Of a stretch of DNA of 38,233 nt, positions 15,336 through 23,481 are shown piece by piece. The notes beneath the pieces are model-generated. The model did not search any database. It was not told the DNA's origin and worked only from the letters and a program-made list of their open reading frames with translations. The position numbers and the translations under genes are program-made. This DNA is from Egibacteraceae bacterium (GTDB taxonomy: Bacteria > Actinomycetota > Nitriliruptoria > Euzebyales > Egibacteraceae). Numbering within the stretch: the stretch's first letter is position 1; each line of letters begins with the position of its first letter. The stretch covers positions 1-38,233 of the forward strand of contig JAUJMS010000012.1 in the NCBI GenBank assembly GCA_030446745.1, read 5' to 3'.

Positions 15336-16267
15336 CGCTGCGCCCCGGGGACGCCGGCATCGCCGCGACCGGCGTGCGGCGCAGCTTCGCCGGCGTCGAC
15401 GCCGTCCGCGGGATGGACGTGCACGCCGCACCGGGGGAGGTGACCGGGCTGGTCGGGCCGAACGGCGCCGGCAAGACGACGCTGCTGCTCGTCCTGGCGA
15501 CGTTGCTGGTGCCCGACGGCGGCTCGGTCCGCGTCGCCGGACACGATCCGGTCACCGAGCCTCGTGCGGTGCGCGCGCGGATGGGTTGGAGCCCCGACGT
15601 GTTCGGGCTGTACGAGGGCGTGACCGCGCGCGAGTACCTCGAGTTCTACGCCGCGGCGTACGGCCTGGACGCCGCGCGCCGCCGCCGGCGTGCCGCCGCG
15701 CTGCTCGACCAGGCGCGTCTCGGCGAGTTCGCCGACCGCCCCGTCGGGGTCCTGTCGCGGGGGCAGAAGCAGCGGCTCGGCCTGGTCCGCGCGCTGGTGC
15801 ACGAGCCGGCGGTGCTGCTGCTCGACGAACCGGCGTCGGGACTCGACCCCCGCAGCCGCGTCGAGCTGCGCGAGCTGCTGCGCGAGCTGGCGCGCGCCGG
15901 CACGACGGTGCTGGTGTCAAGCCACGTGCTGTCCGACCTCGAGGAGCTCGCCGACCGGGTGGTGTTCGTCGACGCGGGGCGCACGGTCGGCGACCACCGC
16001 GTCGCGGCGCTGCCGCGCGGGACCGCCTGGCGGCCGTGGCGCATCCGCTCGCTGGACCCGGCGGCGCTGCTGGCGGTGCTCGACCAGGCCGGGGTCGATC
16101 ACGGCGAGCCGGGTTCGGGCGGCGTCGACGTCGTGCTGGCCGGCGACGAGGAGGCGGTGGATCTGCTCGCAATGCTCGTCGCAGCACGGGTGCCCGTCGC
16201 CGCCTTCCAGCCGGTCGGCGGATCGCTGGAGGCCGCGTTCCTGTCACTGACCGATCAGGCGCCGTGA
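15332..16267 (+). CDS. ABC transporter ATP-binding protein (NatA/CcmA type)
   Basis: A 311-residue single-NBD ABC ATPase, cytosolic partner of the membrane protein encoded next. Walker A GPNGAGKTT (about 45-53), a Q-loop region around GWSPDVFGLYEGVTAREYLEF, signature LSRGQKQRLG, Walker B VLLLDEPASGLDP, and the H-loop SSHVLSDLEE are all canonical, so it should hydrolyse ATP. A C-terminal 90-residue extension (WRIRSLDPAALLAVLDQAGV to AFLSLTDQAP) is typical of ABC-2 exporter ATPases. GTG 15332 overlaps the purB stop. The cargo is unknown; drugs, lipids or polysaccharides are all possible for this family. Confidence 0.9.
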   Translation: MTLRPGDAGIAATGVRRSFAGVDAVRGMDVHAAPGEVTGLVGPNGAGKTTLLLVLATLLVPDGGSVRVAGHDPVTEPRAVRARMGWSPDVFGLYEGVTAREYLEFYAAAYGLDAARRRRRAAALLDQARLGEFADRPVGVLSRGQKQRLGLVRALVHEPAVLLLDEPASGLDPRSRVELRELLRELARAGTTVLVSSHVLSDLEELADRVVFVDAGRTVGDHRVAALPRGTAWRPWRIRSLDPAALLAVLDQAGVDHGEPGSGGVDVVLAGDEEAVDLLAMLVAARVPVAAFQPVGGSLEAAFLSLTDQAP

Positions 16268-16322
16268 CTTCGCCGAGTGGACGACGCGCCGTGACGCTGC
16301 TGAGCCGGGAGGCGCCGTGACG
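16259..16322 (+). repeat. three near-identical GCGCCGTGAC copies around the ATPase stop and permease start
   Basis: The decamer GCGCCGTGAC occurs at about 16260, 16287 and 16313, spaced 26-27 bp. The first contains the ATPase TGA and the last contains the permease GTG. The 49-bp intergenic piece therefore looks like a small duplication of the junction. Confidence 0.5.
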
Positions 16323-17300
16323 CCCGCCGGCGTCGCGACCGTCGCGCGTCAGGAGCTGCGCCTGCGGGTGCGGCGCGGGCGCTGGCGAATCCTCGTCGCG
16401 GTGTGGTTCCTGGTGCTGCTGGGGCTGCTCGCACTGCTTCGGCTCGCGCTCGGCAGTCTCGGACCGTTGGTCGCCGGGCAGCGCGGCGGGATCATGTACG
16501 GCGGCCTGCAGCTGATGGTGCTCGGGCTGGCAACCCTCGTCGTGCCGGCGTTGGCGGCGCAGTCGGTCAACGGCGACCGCGAACGCGGGGTGCTCGCCAC
16601 CGTGCAGGTGACCGGCTTGACCGCCGGCGACATCGCGTTCGGCAAGTTCTTTGCGGCGTGGGGGGCGGCGCTGCTGTTCGTCGCCGCGACGCTGCCGTTG
16701 GTCGTGTGGTGCGTCGCCGAGGGCGGGGTCGACGCCCTCGCGGTGTTCGTCGTCACCCTCGTCATGGCGGCGCTGCTCGGCACGGTGTGCGCGCTGGCGC
16801 TCGCCCTGTCCGCGCTGCTCGCCCGGACGACGACCTCGGCGGTGATGTCCTACCTGGCGGTGTTCACCCTGACGATCGGCACGCTCATCCTGTTCGGTCT
16901 GGCGACCGCCGCGGCCCCGCAGATCGAGCAGACGGAGACCTTCGACGACGGCGAGGCGTTCACGTTCACCGAGCCCGACACGTCGAAGACCTGGGTGCTG
17001 CTCGCTCCCAACCCGTTCGTGGTGCTGGCCGACGCGGCCCCGTACCGTGGCGACGACGTCGAGTTCGGCCTGGACCCGCTGGGGAACATCGGTAGGGCGG
17101 TCCGCTTCGTGCGCTCGCCGGACGCCGAGCCGGGGTTCGACGAGAACGGGGAGCGCGTCGGCGGCGACGCCAACCCGCCGCCGGTGTGGCCGACCGGGCT
17201 GGCGGTCAACCTGGCGCTCGCCGCCGGGGCGCTGGCCGTGACCGTCCGGCGGCTGCGCACCCCGACGTACCGCCTGGCGCCAGGCCAGCGCGTCGCCTGA
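16317..17300 (+). CDS. ABC-2 type transporter permease
   Basis: A 327-residue polytopic membrane protein with hydrophobic helices at about 26-46, 60-80, 110-130, 138-168, 175-200 and 293-310. It has a soluble acidic loop (about 205-285) containing ETFDDGEAFTFTEPDTSKT. The segment AAQSVNGDRERGVLATVQVTGLTAGDIAFGKF matches the cytosolic loop of ABC-2 exporters that couples to the ATPase. It begins at GTG 16317 with Shine-Dalgarno GGGAGG 4 nt upstream, 49 bp after the ATPase gene, so the two form a simple two-gene exporter. The large acidic external loop is longer than usual. Substrate is unknown. It converges with purE. Confidence 0.88.
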   Translation: MTPAGVATVARQELRLRVRRGRWRILVAVWFLVLLGLLALLRLALGSLGPLVAGQRGGIMYGGLQLMVLGLATLVVPALAAQSVNGDRERGVLATVQVTGLTAGDIAFGKFFAAWGAALLFVAATLPLVVWCVAEGGVDALAVFVVTLVMAALLGTVCALALALSALLARTTTSAVMSYLAVFTLTIGTLILFGLATAAAPQIEQTETFDDGEAFTFTEPDTSKTWVLLAPNPFVVLADAAPYRGDDVEFGLDPLGNIGRAVRFVRSPDAEPGFDENGERVGGDANPPPVWPTGLAVNLALAAGALAVTVRRLRTPTYRLAPGQRVA

Positions 17301-17364
17301 CGCCAGGGTCGGGCCGCGGCGCGCGTGACGGGTGGCAGTTCGGCCGCACCCGGCCGCCTCGGCG

Positions 17365-17868
17365 TCAGCCGGCGGGGAACTGCTCGCGCACCTTCGCGTC
17401 CTTGGCCGCCACGCCCTCCGCCTGCCTCGCCCGGAAGGCGTCGTACCGCTCGCGCAGCGCCGGGTCGCTGGCGGCGAGGATGCGCACCGCGAGCAGCCCC
17501 GCGTTGCGCGCCCCGTCCACGGCGACGGTGGCGACCGGCACACCCGATGGCATCTGCGCGATGGCCAGCAGCGCGTCGAGGCCGAGCAACTTCGTCGCGG
17601 CGATCGGCACGCCGATGACCGGCAGGGACGTGACCGCGGCGAGCACGCCGGGCAGGTGCGCGGCCGCGCCGGCGCCCGCGATCAGCGTGCGCAGCCCTCG
17701 GTCGGCGGCCTCGCGCGCCCAGCCGAGCGCCGCGTCCGGGGTGCGGTGCGCCGACAGGACGCGCACCTCGCAGCCGAGGTCGAACTCGGCGAGCGCGTCG
17801 GCCGCGGCGCGCATCACCTCCAGGTCCGAGTCGCTGCCCATGACGATTCCGACGACGACCTGCCCCAC
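17365..17868 (-). CDS. purE: N5-carboxyaminoimidazole ribonucleotide mutase PurE
   Basis: PurE converts N5-CAIR to CAIR (purine step 6b) as a cytosolic octamer. Landmarks: VVVGIVMGSDSDLEVM near the N-terminus (GSDSD binds phosphate), VLSAHRTPD with the catalytic His, and AGAGAAAHLPGVLA (the usual GAGGAAHLPG, one Gly changed to Ala). The C-terminus NAGLLAVRILA is also typical. Two starts are possible. GTG 17868 has AAGGGA 6 nt upstream and gives a family-length N-terminus, so I prefer it. ATG 17904 would add 12 residues. The strand is opposite to every other pur gene here; purK, its usual partner, is not in the window. Confidence 0.92.
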   Translation of the reverse strand: MGQVVVGIVMGSDSDLEVMRAAADALAEFDLGCEVRVLSAHRTPDAALGWAREAADRGLRTLIAGAGAAAHLPGVLAAVTSLPVIGVPIAATKLLGLDALLAIAQMPSGVPVATVAVDGARNAGLLAVRILAASDPALRERYDAFRARQAEGVAAKDAKVREQFPAG

Positions 17869-17957
17869 GTCTGTTCCCTTCTCGGCGGCCGCCTCCGTGT
17901 CCATCTCGCCGCCGCTCGCGTTCCTGGCGGCAGCACCCTACCCGGCCCGGGGTTGGG

Positions 17958-18230
17958 TCAGGGCCGGACGGTGAAGGCGGTCTCGTCGGGGACGGGGTCG
18001 ACCGGGGCGACGTCGAGGCACTCGACCTCGGCCGAGCCTGGACCGGCGCGGCAGAACTCGACGAGGGCGGCGACCGCGTCGGGCGAACCCTGGAACTCGG
18101 CGGACACGCGGCCGTCGGCGGTGTTGCGGACCCAGCCGGTGATGCCCCGGCGGCGCGCCTCGTCGGCGGTCGCGGCGCGAAAGAACACGCCTTGCACGCG
18201 GCCGGACGCGACAACGCGGACTCGTTCCAT
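17958..18230 (-). CDS. acyP: acylphosphatase
   Basis: A 90-residue acylphosphatase, a small ferredoxin-like cytosolic enzyme that hydrolyses carboxyl-phosphate bonds such as acetyl- or carbamoyl-phosphate. The phosphate loop GRVQGVFFR (10-18) with the catalytic Arg is intact, as are the catalytic Asn in GWVRNTADGRV and the C-terminal pattern FTVRP. Starts at ATG 18230. TACGGC lies 7 nt upstream on the minus strand, close to the leaderless pattern seen elsewhere. It precedes purE on the same strand by 54-90 bp, depending on the purE start. Confidence 0.92.
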   Translation of the reverse strand: MERVRVVASGRVQGVFFRAATADEARRRGITGWVRNTADGRVSAEFQGSPDAVAALVEFCRAGPGSAEVECLDVAPVDPVPDETAFTVRP

Positions 18231-18305
18231 GGGCGTGGCCGTACCCGCCGGCGGGCATGCTCAACGACCGCACCCGCAGCGACACCACCCAAGAGGAGCT
18301 CGTCG

Positions 18306-18563
18306 ATGTTCTGGGCCTTGATGTCCCGCCGGCTGCGCACGGCGGCCGCACTGACTGTTGCCGCCCCCGTCGCGGGCTGGGTGCTCGGCAAGGCCGGCGA
18401 GCGGCTGGAAGCGCGGGGCGGACCGACCGCGCTGACGCGGACGATGCGCCGGGGCGAGGACCTCGCGTACCGCTACGGACGCGGCCCGCTCGCCCGCACC
18501 CGGCGCCGCAGATACGACGACCGCGACGACCGCCGGCGCTACGAGGAGCACGACCGCTCCTGA
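18306..18563 (+). CDS. small basic membrane-associated protein of unknown function
   Basis: An 85-residue protein: one hydrophobic segment (about 12-28, AAALTVAAPVAGWVLG) followed by a strongly charged tail rich in Arg, Asp and Glu (RRRRYDDRDDRRRYEEHDRS). It starts at ATG 18306 behind AAGAGGAG (7-8 nt). The layout is a single-pass membrane protein with a cytosolic charged tail. I do not recognise the family. It is divergent from acylphosphatase across a 75-bp spacer and lies 100 bp before purC. Confidence 0.65.
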   Translation: MFWALMSRRLRTAAALTVAAPVAGWVLGKAGERLEARGGPTALTRTMRRGEDLAYRYGRGPLARTRRRRYDDRDDRRRYEEHDRS

Positions 18564-18594
18564 CCCGCGGTTCGCCGCGCCGCGCCCCGCCCCC

Positions 18595-18600
18595 TAACCT
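18595..18600 (+). promoter_or_regulatory. possible -10 box (TAACCT) of purC with a short leader hairpin
   Basis: TAACCT stands 63 nt before the purC ATG. The leader carries CGGGCG (18612-18617) and CGCCCG (18623-18628) as a 6-bp stem with a GACGA loop, then the Shine-Dalgarno cggagg. No known riboswitch is recognised. Confidence 0.3.
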
Positions 18601-18663
18601 GCGCCGCAGCCCGGGCGGACGACGCCCGTGCGGCCAAGCGCGACAGCGACTTCGGAGGCGGCG

Positions 18664-19554
18664 ATGACGGAGACGACACTCGGCGGCGCGCAGCTCATCG
18701 GGTCCGGCAAGGTGCGCGAGCTCTACGCCGTCGGTGACGACCTGCTGCTCGTCGCCAGCGACCGCATCTCGGCGTTCGACGTCGTGTTGCCGACCCCCGT
18801 GCCCGACAAGGGCAAGGTGCTCACCGGGCTGACGGCGTTCTGGCTGGACACGCTCGGCGGCATCGTCGCCGACCACCGCATCACCACCGACGTCGACGCG
18901 TTCCCCGCCGAGCTCGCCCCGCACGCCGAAGCGCTGCGCGGGCGCGCGATGCTGTGCCGGCGCGCCGAGGTCATCCCGCTGGAGTGCGTCGCGCGCGGTT
19001 ACCTCGCCGGCTCCGGCTGGAAGGAGTACCGGCGCGACGGCACGGTGTGCGGCATTCCCCTGCCGGCGGGACTGACAGAGTCGGCGGAGCTCGACGAGCC
19101 GCTGTTCACGCCGTCGACCAAGGCGACCGTCGGCCACGACGAGAACGTCGACTTCGAGCAGGCCGCCGCCATCGTCGGGCGCGACACCGCACAGCGGCTG
19201 CGCGACGTGACGCTCGCGCTGTACACCGCGGCCCGCGACCACGCCCGCAGCCGCGGCATCATCTTGGCCGACACGAAGTTCGAGTTCGGCTGGGTCGACG
19301 GCGAGCTGACGCTCATCGACGAGGTCCTCACCCCCGACTCGTCGCGCTTCTGGCCGGCCGACGACTACGAGCCGGGGCGCGGACAGGCGTCGTACGACAA
19401 GCAGATCGTGCGCGACTGGCTCGAGACCCAGGACTGGGACAAGACGCCGCCGGGGCCGCAGCTGCCCGACGACGTCGTCGCGCGGACGCGCGCCCGCTAC
19501 ATCGAGGCCTACGAACTGCTCGCCGAGCGGCCCTTCGAGCAATGGGGCCGGTGA
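18664..19554 (+). CDS. purC: phosphoribosylaminoimidazole-succinocarboxamide synthase PurC
   Basis: PurC ligates aspartate to CAIR with ATP to form SAICAR (purine step 7) in the cytosol. The 296-residue product is intact and of the length usual in actinobacteria. Landmarks: GSGKVRELYAVGDDLLLVASDRISAFDV at 13-40, LPTPVPDKGKVL, VARGYLAGSGWKEY, LDEPLFTPSTKA, ILADTKFEFGW, LIDEVLTPDSSRFWP and SYDKQIVRDWL. ATG 18664 has GGAGG 7 nt upstream. The stop overlaps the GTG of purS, giving translational coupling to the FGAM synthetase subunit. Confidence 0.96.
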   Translation: MTETTLGGAQLIGSGKVRELYAVGDDLLLVASDRISAFDVVLPTPVPDKGKVLTGLTAFWLDTLGGIVADHRITTDVDAFPAELAPHAEALRGRAMLCRRAEVIPLECVARGYLAGSGWKEYRRDGTVCGIPLPAGLTESAELDEPLFTPSTKATVGHDENVDFEQAAAIVGRDTAQRLRDVTLALYTAARDHARSRGIILADTKFEFGWVDGELTLIDEVLTPDSSRFWPADDYEPGRGQASYDKQIVRDWLETQDWDKTPPGPQLPDDVVARTRARYIEAYELLAERPFEQWGR

Positions 19555-19793
19555 GCGTGGCGCGCGTCCACATCGACGTGATGCTCAAAGACGAGATCCT
19601 CGACCCGCAGGGCCAGGCGATCGAGCGCGCGCTGCCGTCGCTGGGGTTCACCGGCGTGCGCGAGGTTCGCGTCGGCAAGCACATCGTCGTCGACATCGAC
19701 GACGCAGACGACCTGGACCGCCGCGTCGAGGCGATGGCCGACCGGCTGCTGGCCAACCCGGTGATCGAGCGCTTCAGCTACCGCGTCGAGTAG
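19551..19793 (+). CDS. purS: phosphoribosylformylglycinamidine synthase subunit PurS
   Basis: PurS is the small (80-residue) subunit that bridges PurL and PurQ in the three-part FGAM synthetase of Gram-positive bacteria. The sequence ARVHIDVMLKDEILDPQGQAIERALPSLGF followed by VREVRVGKHIVVDID is unmistakable. Starts at GTG 19551, sharing GTGA with the purC stop. An in-frame ATG at 19542 would extend it by three residues. Its TAG stop shares a base with the GTG of the following membrane-protein gene. PurQ is about 3.7 kb further on and PurL 13 kb away, an unusual separation. Confidence 0.94.
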   Translation: MSVARVHIDVMLKDEILDPQGQAIERALPSLGFTGVREVRVGKHIVVDIDDADDLDRRVEAMADRLLANPVIERFSYRVE

Positions 19794-20512
19794 TGGCGCC
19801 CGGCGCCCGGGACCCGTGGCGGCGGACCCGCGTCGGCGAGCTGCAGGACCAGCTGCTGCCGCGCTGGTTCGTCGTGACCGCGGTCGTCTCGGTGCCGCTG
19901 GCCATCGCGGCGCTCGCTGCGGCCTTCGTCGTGTTCGGTCCCGACGAGGTGCCCGTCGCCGCCCGCCGCCCTCGGCCGGCCGGCGAGCTGACCAACGCGG
20001 TGGGGCGCTTCGACATCGGGGCGAGCCAGCCCGAGCGCTACGCCGAGGCCTGCCCAATGCTCGCGGGGGTGCAGGTTGCCGGCACGGCCGCCGACCGCGC
20101 CGCCCTGCGCACCGGCCTTGCCGGACTGTGCAACACGACGTTGCCCGACGAGGTCGCCGCGCGCCTGTCGCGCTTCGCCGCCGCGGGCGGGGTCGTGCGC
20201 TTCGCGCAGTTCGAGGCGACCGGGGTGGACTCGACCGCCCGGCTGGGCGCGGACCCGCCGGTGGTCCTCGTCAACGCGCGACTGCAGCGCACCGACCCGC
20301 TGTGGATCGCGCCGCTGGTCGCCCACGACACGACCTACCTCGACACGGACCCGACCACAGCGGCCGGGGCGCTGGAGGCACGGCAGGTTGAGGACCTCGT
20401 GTGCGACCGGCTGCTGCAGGGGCGGCGCGAAAGCCGCGGTTGTGACGATGCGGAGGCGCTGCTCGCCCTGCCCGACCCGTTGACGGCGCTGCGCGAGGCC
20501 GGCTACCGCTGA
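19793..20512 (+). CDS. single-pass membrane protein of unknown function, coupled to purS
   Basis: A 239-residue protein with a short basic cytosolic N-terminus (RDPWRRTRVGELQ), one membrane helix at about 24-47 (WFVVTAVVSVPLAIAALAAAFVVFG), then an external domain of about 190 residues with four or more cysteines (ACPML, GLCNTT, LVCDR, GCDDA). The segment IAPLVAHDTTYLD followed by EARQVEDLVCDRLL resembles the helix of a small zinc metallopeptidase, but the canonical HExxH is HDTTY here, so catalysis is doubtful. GTG 19793 shares one base with the purS TAG (TAGTG). I recognise no named family. Confidence 0.7.
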   Translation: MAPGARDPWRRTRVGELQDQLLPRWFVVTAVVSVPLAIAALAAAFVVFGPDEVPVAARRPRPAGELTNAVGRFDIGASQPERYAEACPMLAGVQVAGTAADRAALRTGLAGLCNTTLPDEVAARLSRFAAAGGVVRFAQFEATGVDSTARLGADPPVVLVNARLQRTDPLWIAPLVAHDTTYLDTDPTTAAGALEARQVEDLVCDRLLQGRRESRGCDDAEALLALPDPLTALREAGYR

Positions 20513-20523
20513 GCCTTGGCATC

Positions 20524-20623
20524 GGTCACAAGCGGGGGCGGGAAACTTTCGCTCGCGCCCCACGACGCTCGCGGCGACGATTCGTTGAACCTGGGTAGCC
20601 CGCGTTTTGCCGTCGGAGGTTTC
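20524..20623 (+). promoter_or_regulatory. GC-rich structured leader before the ceramidase-like gene
   Basis: The 111-bp spacer holds GGTCACAAG, then GGGGCG pairing with CGCCCC around a GAAACTTTCG loop region, and later GTTGAACCTGGGTAGCC before the Shine-Dalgarno GGAGGT. The last element and the position before a secreted enzyme recall, loosely, c-di-AMP (ydaO) leaders, but the core is not complete. Treat it as an unassigned leader. Confidence 0.25.
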
Positions 20624-23446
20624 GTGCCGCGCTCCCGCCGCCCCGTCGCCCTGCTCGCCGTCCTCGCGGTCATCGTGCTCGCGCTGCCCGCCGCCGCCGC
20701 GCCCGGCGGGGCGCGCGACAGCCGGCCGGGCGACGCCAAAGGCCGCCCCGACCACGCCGGCGGGCGTCCCGCCCCGGCGGCGGTGCTCGCCGGCGTCGGG
20801 ATCGCCGACGCGACCTGGCACGTCGGCGCGGGCAGCGGCCAGTACGCCGCCAAGGACCCCAACGCGACCGACCTGGTCAGCGGCGACGAGGTCGACCCGC
20901 ACAGCCACGGTGCCACCCAGCGGCGCAGCTACGGCGTGCAGTCGCGGCTGAGCTACCGCGCGCTGGTGGTGCAGGGCAGCAACGGCAAGCGCGTCGCGCT
21001 GGTGAAAAGCGACAGCTACCTCGCGCAGGACATGCTCACCCGCCGCGTCGGCCAGTTGCTCGCACAGGGCGACTCGGGCATCACCCGCGACGAGATCTTG
21101 CTGATGGCGACGCACAACCACTCGTCGCCGTACTACTCGACGCCCGCGGTCGGGGTGTGGCTGTTCCAGGACGCCTTCGAGCTGCGGGCGTTCGAGTACC
21201 AGGCACGCGCCATGGCCACCGCGATCGAGCGCGGCGCCGACAACCTCGTCCCGGCGCGGATGGGCGCGACGACGGTCCGCCACGACATCTACAAGGGCAA
21301 CATCGCCGGCCCGGCGATCGCCGACGACGGCACCCCCGCCGGCTACCCCGACAGCCACGCCGACTTCGGCATGGTCGTCATGCGCTTCGACGACGTGTCG
21401 GACCCTGGGCGGCCGAAGCCGCTCGGCGTGTTCGTCAACCACGGCCAGCACCCGGAGTCCAACGACGCCTACGATCTGATCACCGCCGACTTCCTCGCGC
21501 CGCTGGAGCGCTTCGTCGAGCGCGACCTCGGCGTGCCGATGGTGTTCAGCCAGGGTGACGTCGGCAGCGCCGAGGGTCCCTACGACCGCGCGAACGCCCA
21601 GCGCCTGCCGGACGGTGTGCTGCGCGCGTGGGCCCACGTCGGCCACGCCCAGACCGAGCGCGGGGCGCGCTACCTCGCCGACTCGGTCGTGGCGGCGTTC
21701 GAGGCGATCGGCCGAGGCGACGCGCAGGTGCCGTTCTCGAGCAACTTCCCGGTCGAGGCGTCCAACGCCTGGGTGCCCGGCCCGTTGTCGCACCCGTACC
21801 CGAGCGTGTCGAACTGCCGCAGCGAGAGCACCGTCGAGGGCAACCCCGGCGCCCCGGCCGCAGGTCTGCCCGACTGCGCGCGGGAGGGTCGCAACGACAA
21901 GACGAACCTGCTGTGGGAGAACCTCAAGGCGCACGGGCTGCCGCTGCCCGACCACTACGACGCGCCCGGATTCGGGACGGTCGAGGAGAACGCGCGGCTG
22001 CACCTGCAGGCGTTCCGCGTCGGCGAGGTGCTGCTCGCCTCGTGCGCGTGCGAGGCGCAGATGGACCTCATCCTCAACCTCGAGACGCGCACCGACGCGG
22101 TGCCCGGCAACCTTTACAACGGCTTCGACTGGGGTGCGCAGTGCACCCGCGCCGACAACGGCAGCGACTGGGTCTGCCCGAACCCGACCAAGCCGGCCGA
22201 GACGCTGACCGTGAGCGACGCGCGCTACCGGCGGATGCGGGCGCAGGTCAACAACGACGCCGCCGGCTGGGACAAGCCTGAGAACGCCGTGGCGGCGAAC
22301 TCGGAGCCGAGCGACCCGGCCAGGATCTGGGGCAACTTCACGCACGAGGAGCTTCCCGCGGAGCGCGGGTACCTGCTGCCGGTCGGCATCGGCCACGCCA
22401 CCGACTACAACGGCTACACCGTCAGCTACCGCGAGTACATGAACCGCGACCACTACCGCAAGGCGCTGACGTCCTACGGCCCGCACACCGCCGACTACAT
22501 CAACACCCGCCTGGTGCGCATGGCCGGGGCGATGAAGGGTGGCGCCCCGCTGACGCGCGAGCCGCACGACACCGCCTTCGCCGCCGACGAGGCGCGCCAG
22601 GAGAGCTTCGCGGTCGCGCTCGGGCGGGCGTCCGCGGCGGCCTACGACGCCTACTTCGCCAACCTCCCCGACGACGCGGGCCCGGCCGCGGCGCTGGCCC
22701 AGCCGGCTGACGTCGCGCGCTTCTCGGCCGCGACGTTCACGTGGCGCGGCGGCTCCAACGCCGTGGACAACCCGACGGTGCGCGTCGAGCGGCTGCGCGG
22801 CCAGCAGTGGCTGCCCTACGCCGACCAGTCCGGCGAGGTGCAGACGATGGTCGCCTTCCCCAAGGGCGCGGCCGGCGCCGCGCAGACCTTCGCCGGGCGC
22901 ACGGAGTGGCGCTGGACCGCCAACTTCGAGGCCTTCGACGCCTTCCCGCGCCGCGTCCACCCCGACGGGCAGACCCCCGACGGCACGTACCGCTTCGTCG
23001 TCGACGGCGTCATCCGCTCCGGCGGCAAGACGACCCCGTACCACCTGGAGTCCGAGCCGTTCCGCATCGGCCCGTGGGAGGGGATCGCCCTGCGCGACGG
23101 CCGGGTCGAGCCCGACGGCGCCGTCTCGTTCTTCGTCGACGACATCGTCTACCCGCGCACGTACCCCTCGCCATTCCGCTTCGTCAAGGACGATGGCCGC
23201 ACGACGATCTGCCGCACCTGCTCGTTCCGCCCGTGGGCGGAGCGCGGCGAGGTCGCGTCGGCCACCGTCACGGTGACCCGCGCCTCGGGTGCCGTCGAGC
23301 AGGTTCCCGCGAGCCTCGACGCTGACAGCGGCCGCTGGGTCGCTCCGGCGGCGCTTGCCCCCGGCGACACCGCCGCCGTCGAGCGGGGCGGCGTCGTCGA
23401 CACCTACGGCGAGATCAACGGCGCCGCGCTGCCGCTCACGCCCTGA
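20624..23446 (+). CDS. secreted neutral/alkaline ceramidase-like protein
   Basis: A 940-residue exported protein. The signal peptide is clear: PRSRRP followed by a hydrophobic core and ALPAAAA, with probable cleavage near residue 24. The mature N-terminal domain has the neutral/alkaline non-lysosomal ceramidase plan: [23 protein letters not shown] with H164/H166, [10 protein letters not shown] with H273, and [12 protein letters not shown] at 308-317. Zinc-binding histidines therefore appear present. The position of the usual nucleophile serine (GDVSPN) is Gly314, with Ser315 beside it, so activity on ceramide is not certain. About 250 extra C-terminal residues form a beta-rich domain ([24 protein letters not shown]). 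GTG 20624 is set by GGAGGT 4 nt upstream. It is out of place among purine genes. Confidence 0.78.
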   Translation: MPRSRRPVALLAVLAVIVLALPAAAAPGGARDSRPGDAKGRPDHAGGRPAPAAVLAGVGIADATWHVGAGSGQYAAKDPNATDLVSGDEVDPHSHGATQRRSYGVQSRLSYRALVVQGSNGKRVALVKSDSYLAQDMLTRRVGQLLAQGDSGITRDEILLMATHNHSSPYYSTPAVGVWLFQDAFELRAFEYQARAMATAIERGADNLVPARMGATTVRHDIYKGNIAGPAIADDGTPAGYPDSHADFGMVVMRFDDVSDPGRPKPLGVFVNHGQHPESNDAYDLITADFLAPLERFVERDLGVPMVFSQGDVGSAEGPYDRANAQRLPDGVLRAWAHVGHAQTERGARYLADSVVAAFEAIGRGDAQVPFSSNFPVEASNAWVPGPLSHPYPSVSNCRSESTVEGNPGAPAAGLPDCAREGRNDKTNLLWENLKAHGLPLPDHYDAPGFGTVEENARLHLQAFRVGEVLLASCACEAQMDLILNLETRTDAVPGNLYNGFDWGAQCTRADNGSDWVCPNPTKPAETLTVSDARYRRMRAQVNNDAAGWDKPENAVAANSEPSDPARIWGNFTHEELPAERGYLLPVGIGHATDYNGYTVSYREYMNRDHYRKALTSYGPHTADYINTRLVRMAGAMKGGAPLTREPHDTAFAADEARQESFAVALGRASAAAYDAYFANLPDDAGPAAALAQPADVARFSAATFTWRGGSNAVDNPTVRVERLRGQQWLPYADQSGEVQTMVAFPKGAAGAAQTFAGRTEWRWTANFEAFDAFPRRVHPDGQTPDGTYRFVVDGVIRSGGKTTPYHLESEPFRIGPWEGIALRDGRVEPDGAVSFFVDDIVYPRTYPSPFRFVKDDGRTTICRTCSFRPWAERGEVASATVTVTRASGAVEQVPASLDADSGRWVAPAALAPGDTAAVERGGVVDTYGEINGAALPLTP

Positions 23447-23468
23447 CCTTCGCGCGGGCACGGCCGCG

Positions 23469-23474
23469 TAGCCT
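23469..23474 (+). promoter_or_regulatory. putative -10 box (TAGCCT), leaderless start of purQ
   Basis: TAGCCT plus exactly 7 nt precede ATG 23482, and no Shine-Dalgarno is present. This suggests purQ has its own promoter despite the upstream pur genes. Confidence 0.5.
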
Positions 23475-23481
23475 TGCCGGT

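Noticed and set aside
12615..15431. 938-codon minus-strand open frame opposite the dehydrogenase and purB
   Set aside because: The plus-strand products have complete dehydrogenase and PurB motifs; the reverse translation is low complexity with no recognisable domain.
17274..17285. CCTGGCGCCAGG, a perfect 12-bp palindrome near the end of the permease gene
   Set aside because: It lies inside the coding sequence and is short for such GC-rich DNA; nothing ties it to a site.
19778..23461. Very long open frame on the minus strand (over 1,200 codons) opposite the ceramidase-like gene
   Set aside because: It is a by-product of high-GC codons: the plus strand has a signal peptide, conserved motifs and a Shine-Dalgarno, while the minus translation is an Arg/Val/Gly/Ala-rich string without domains.
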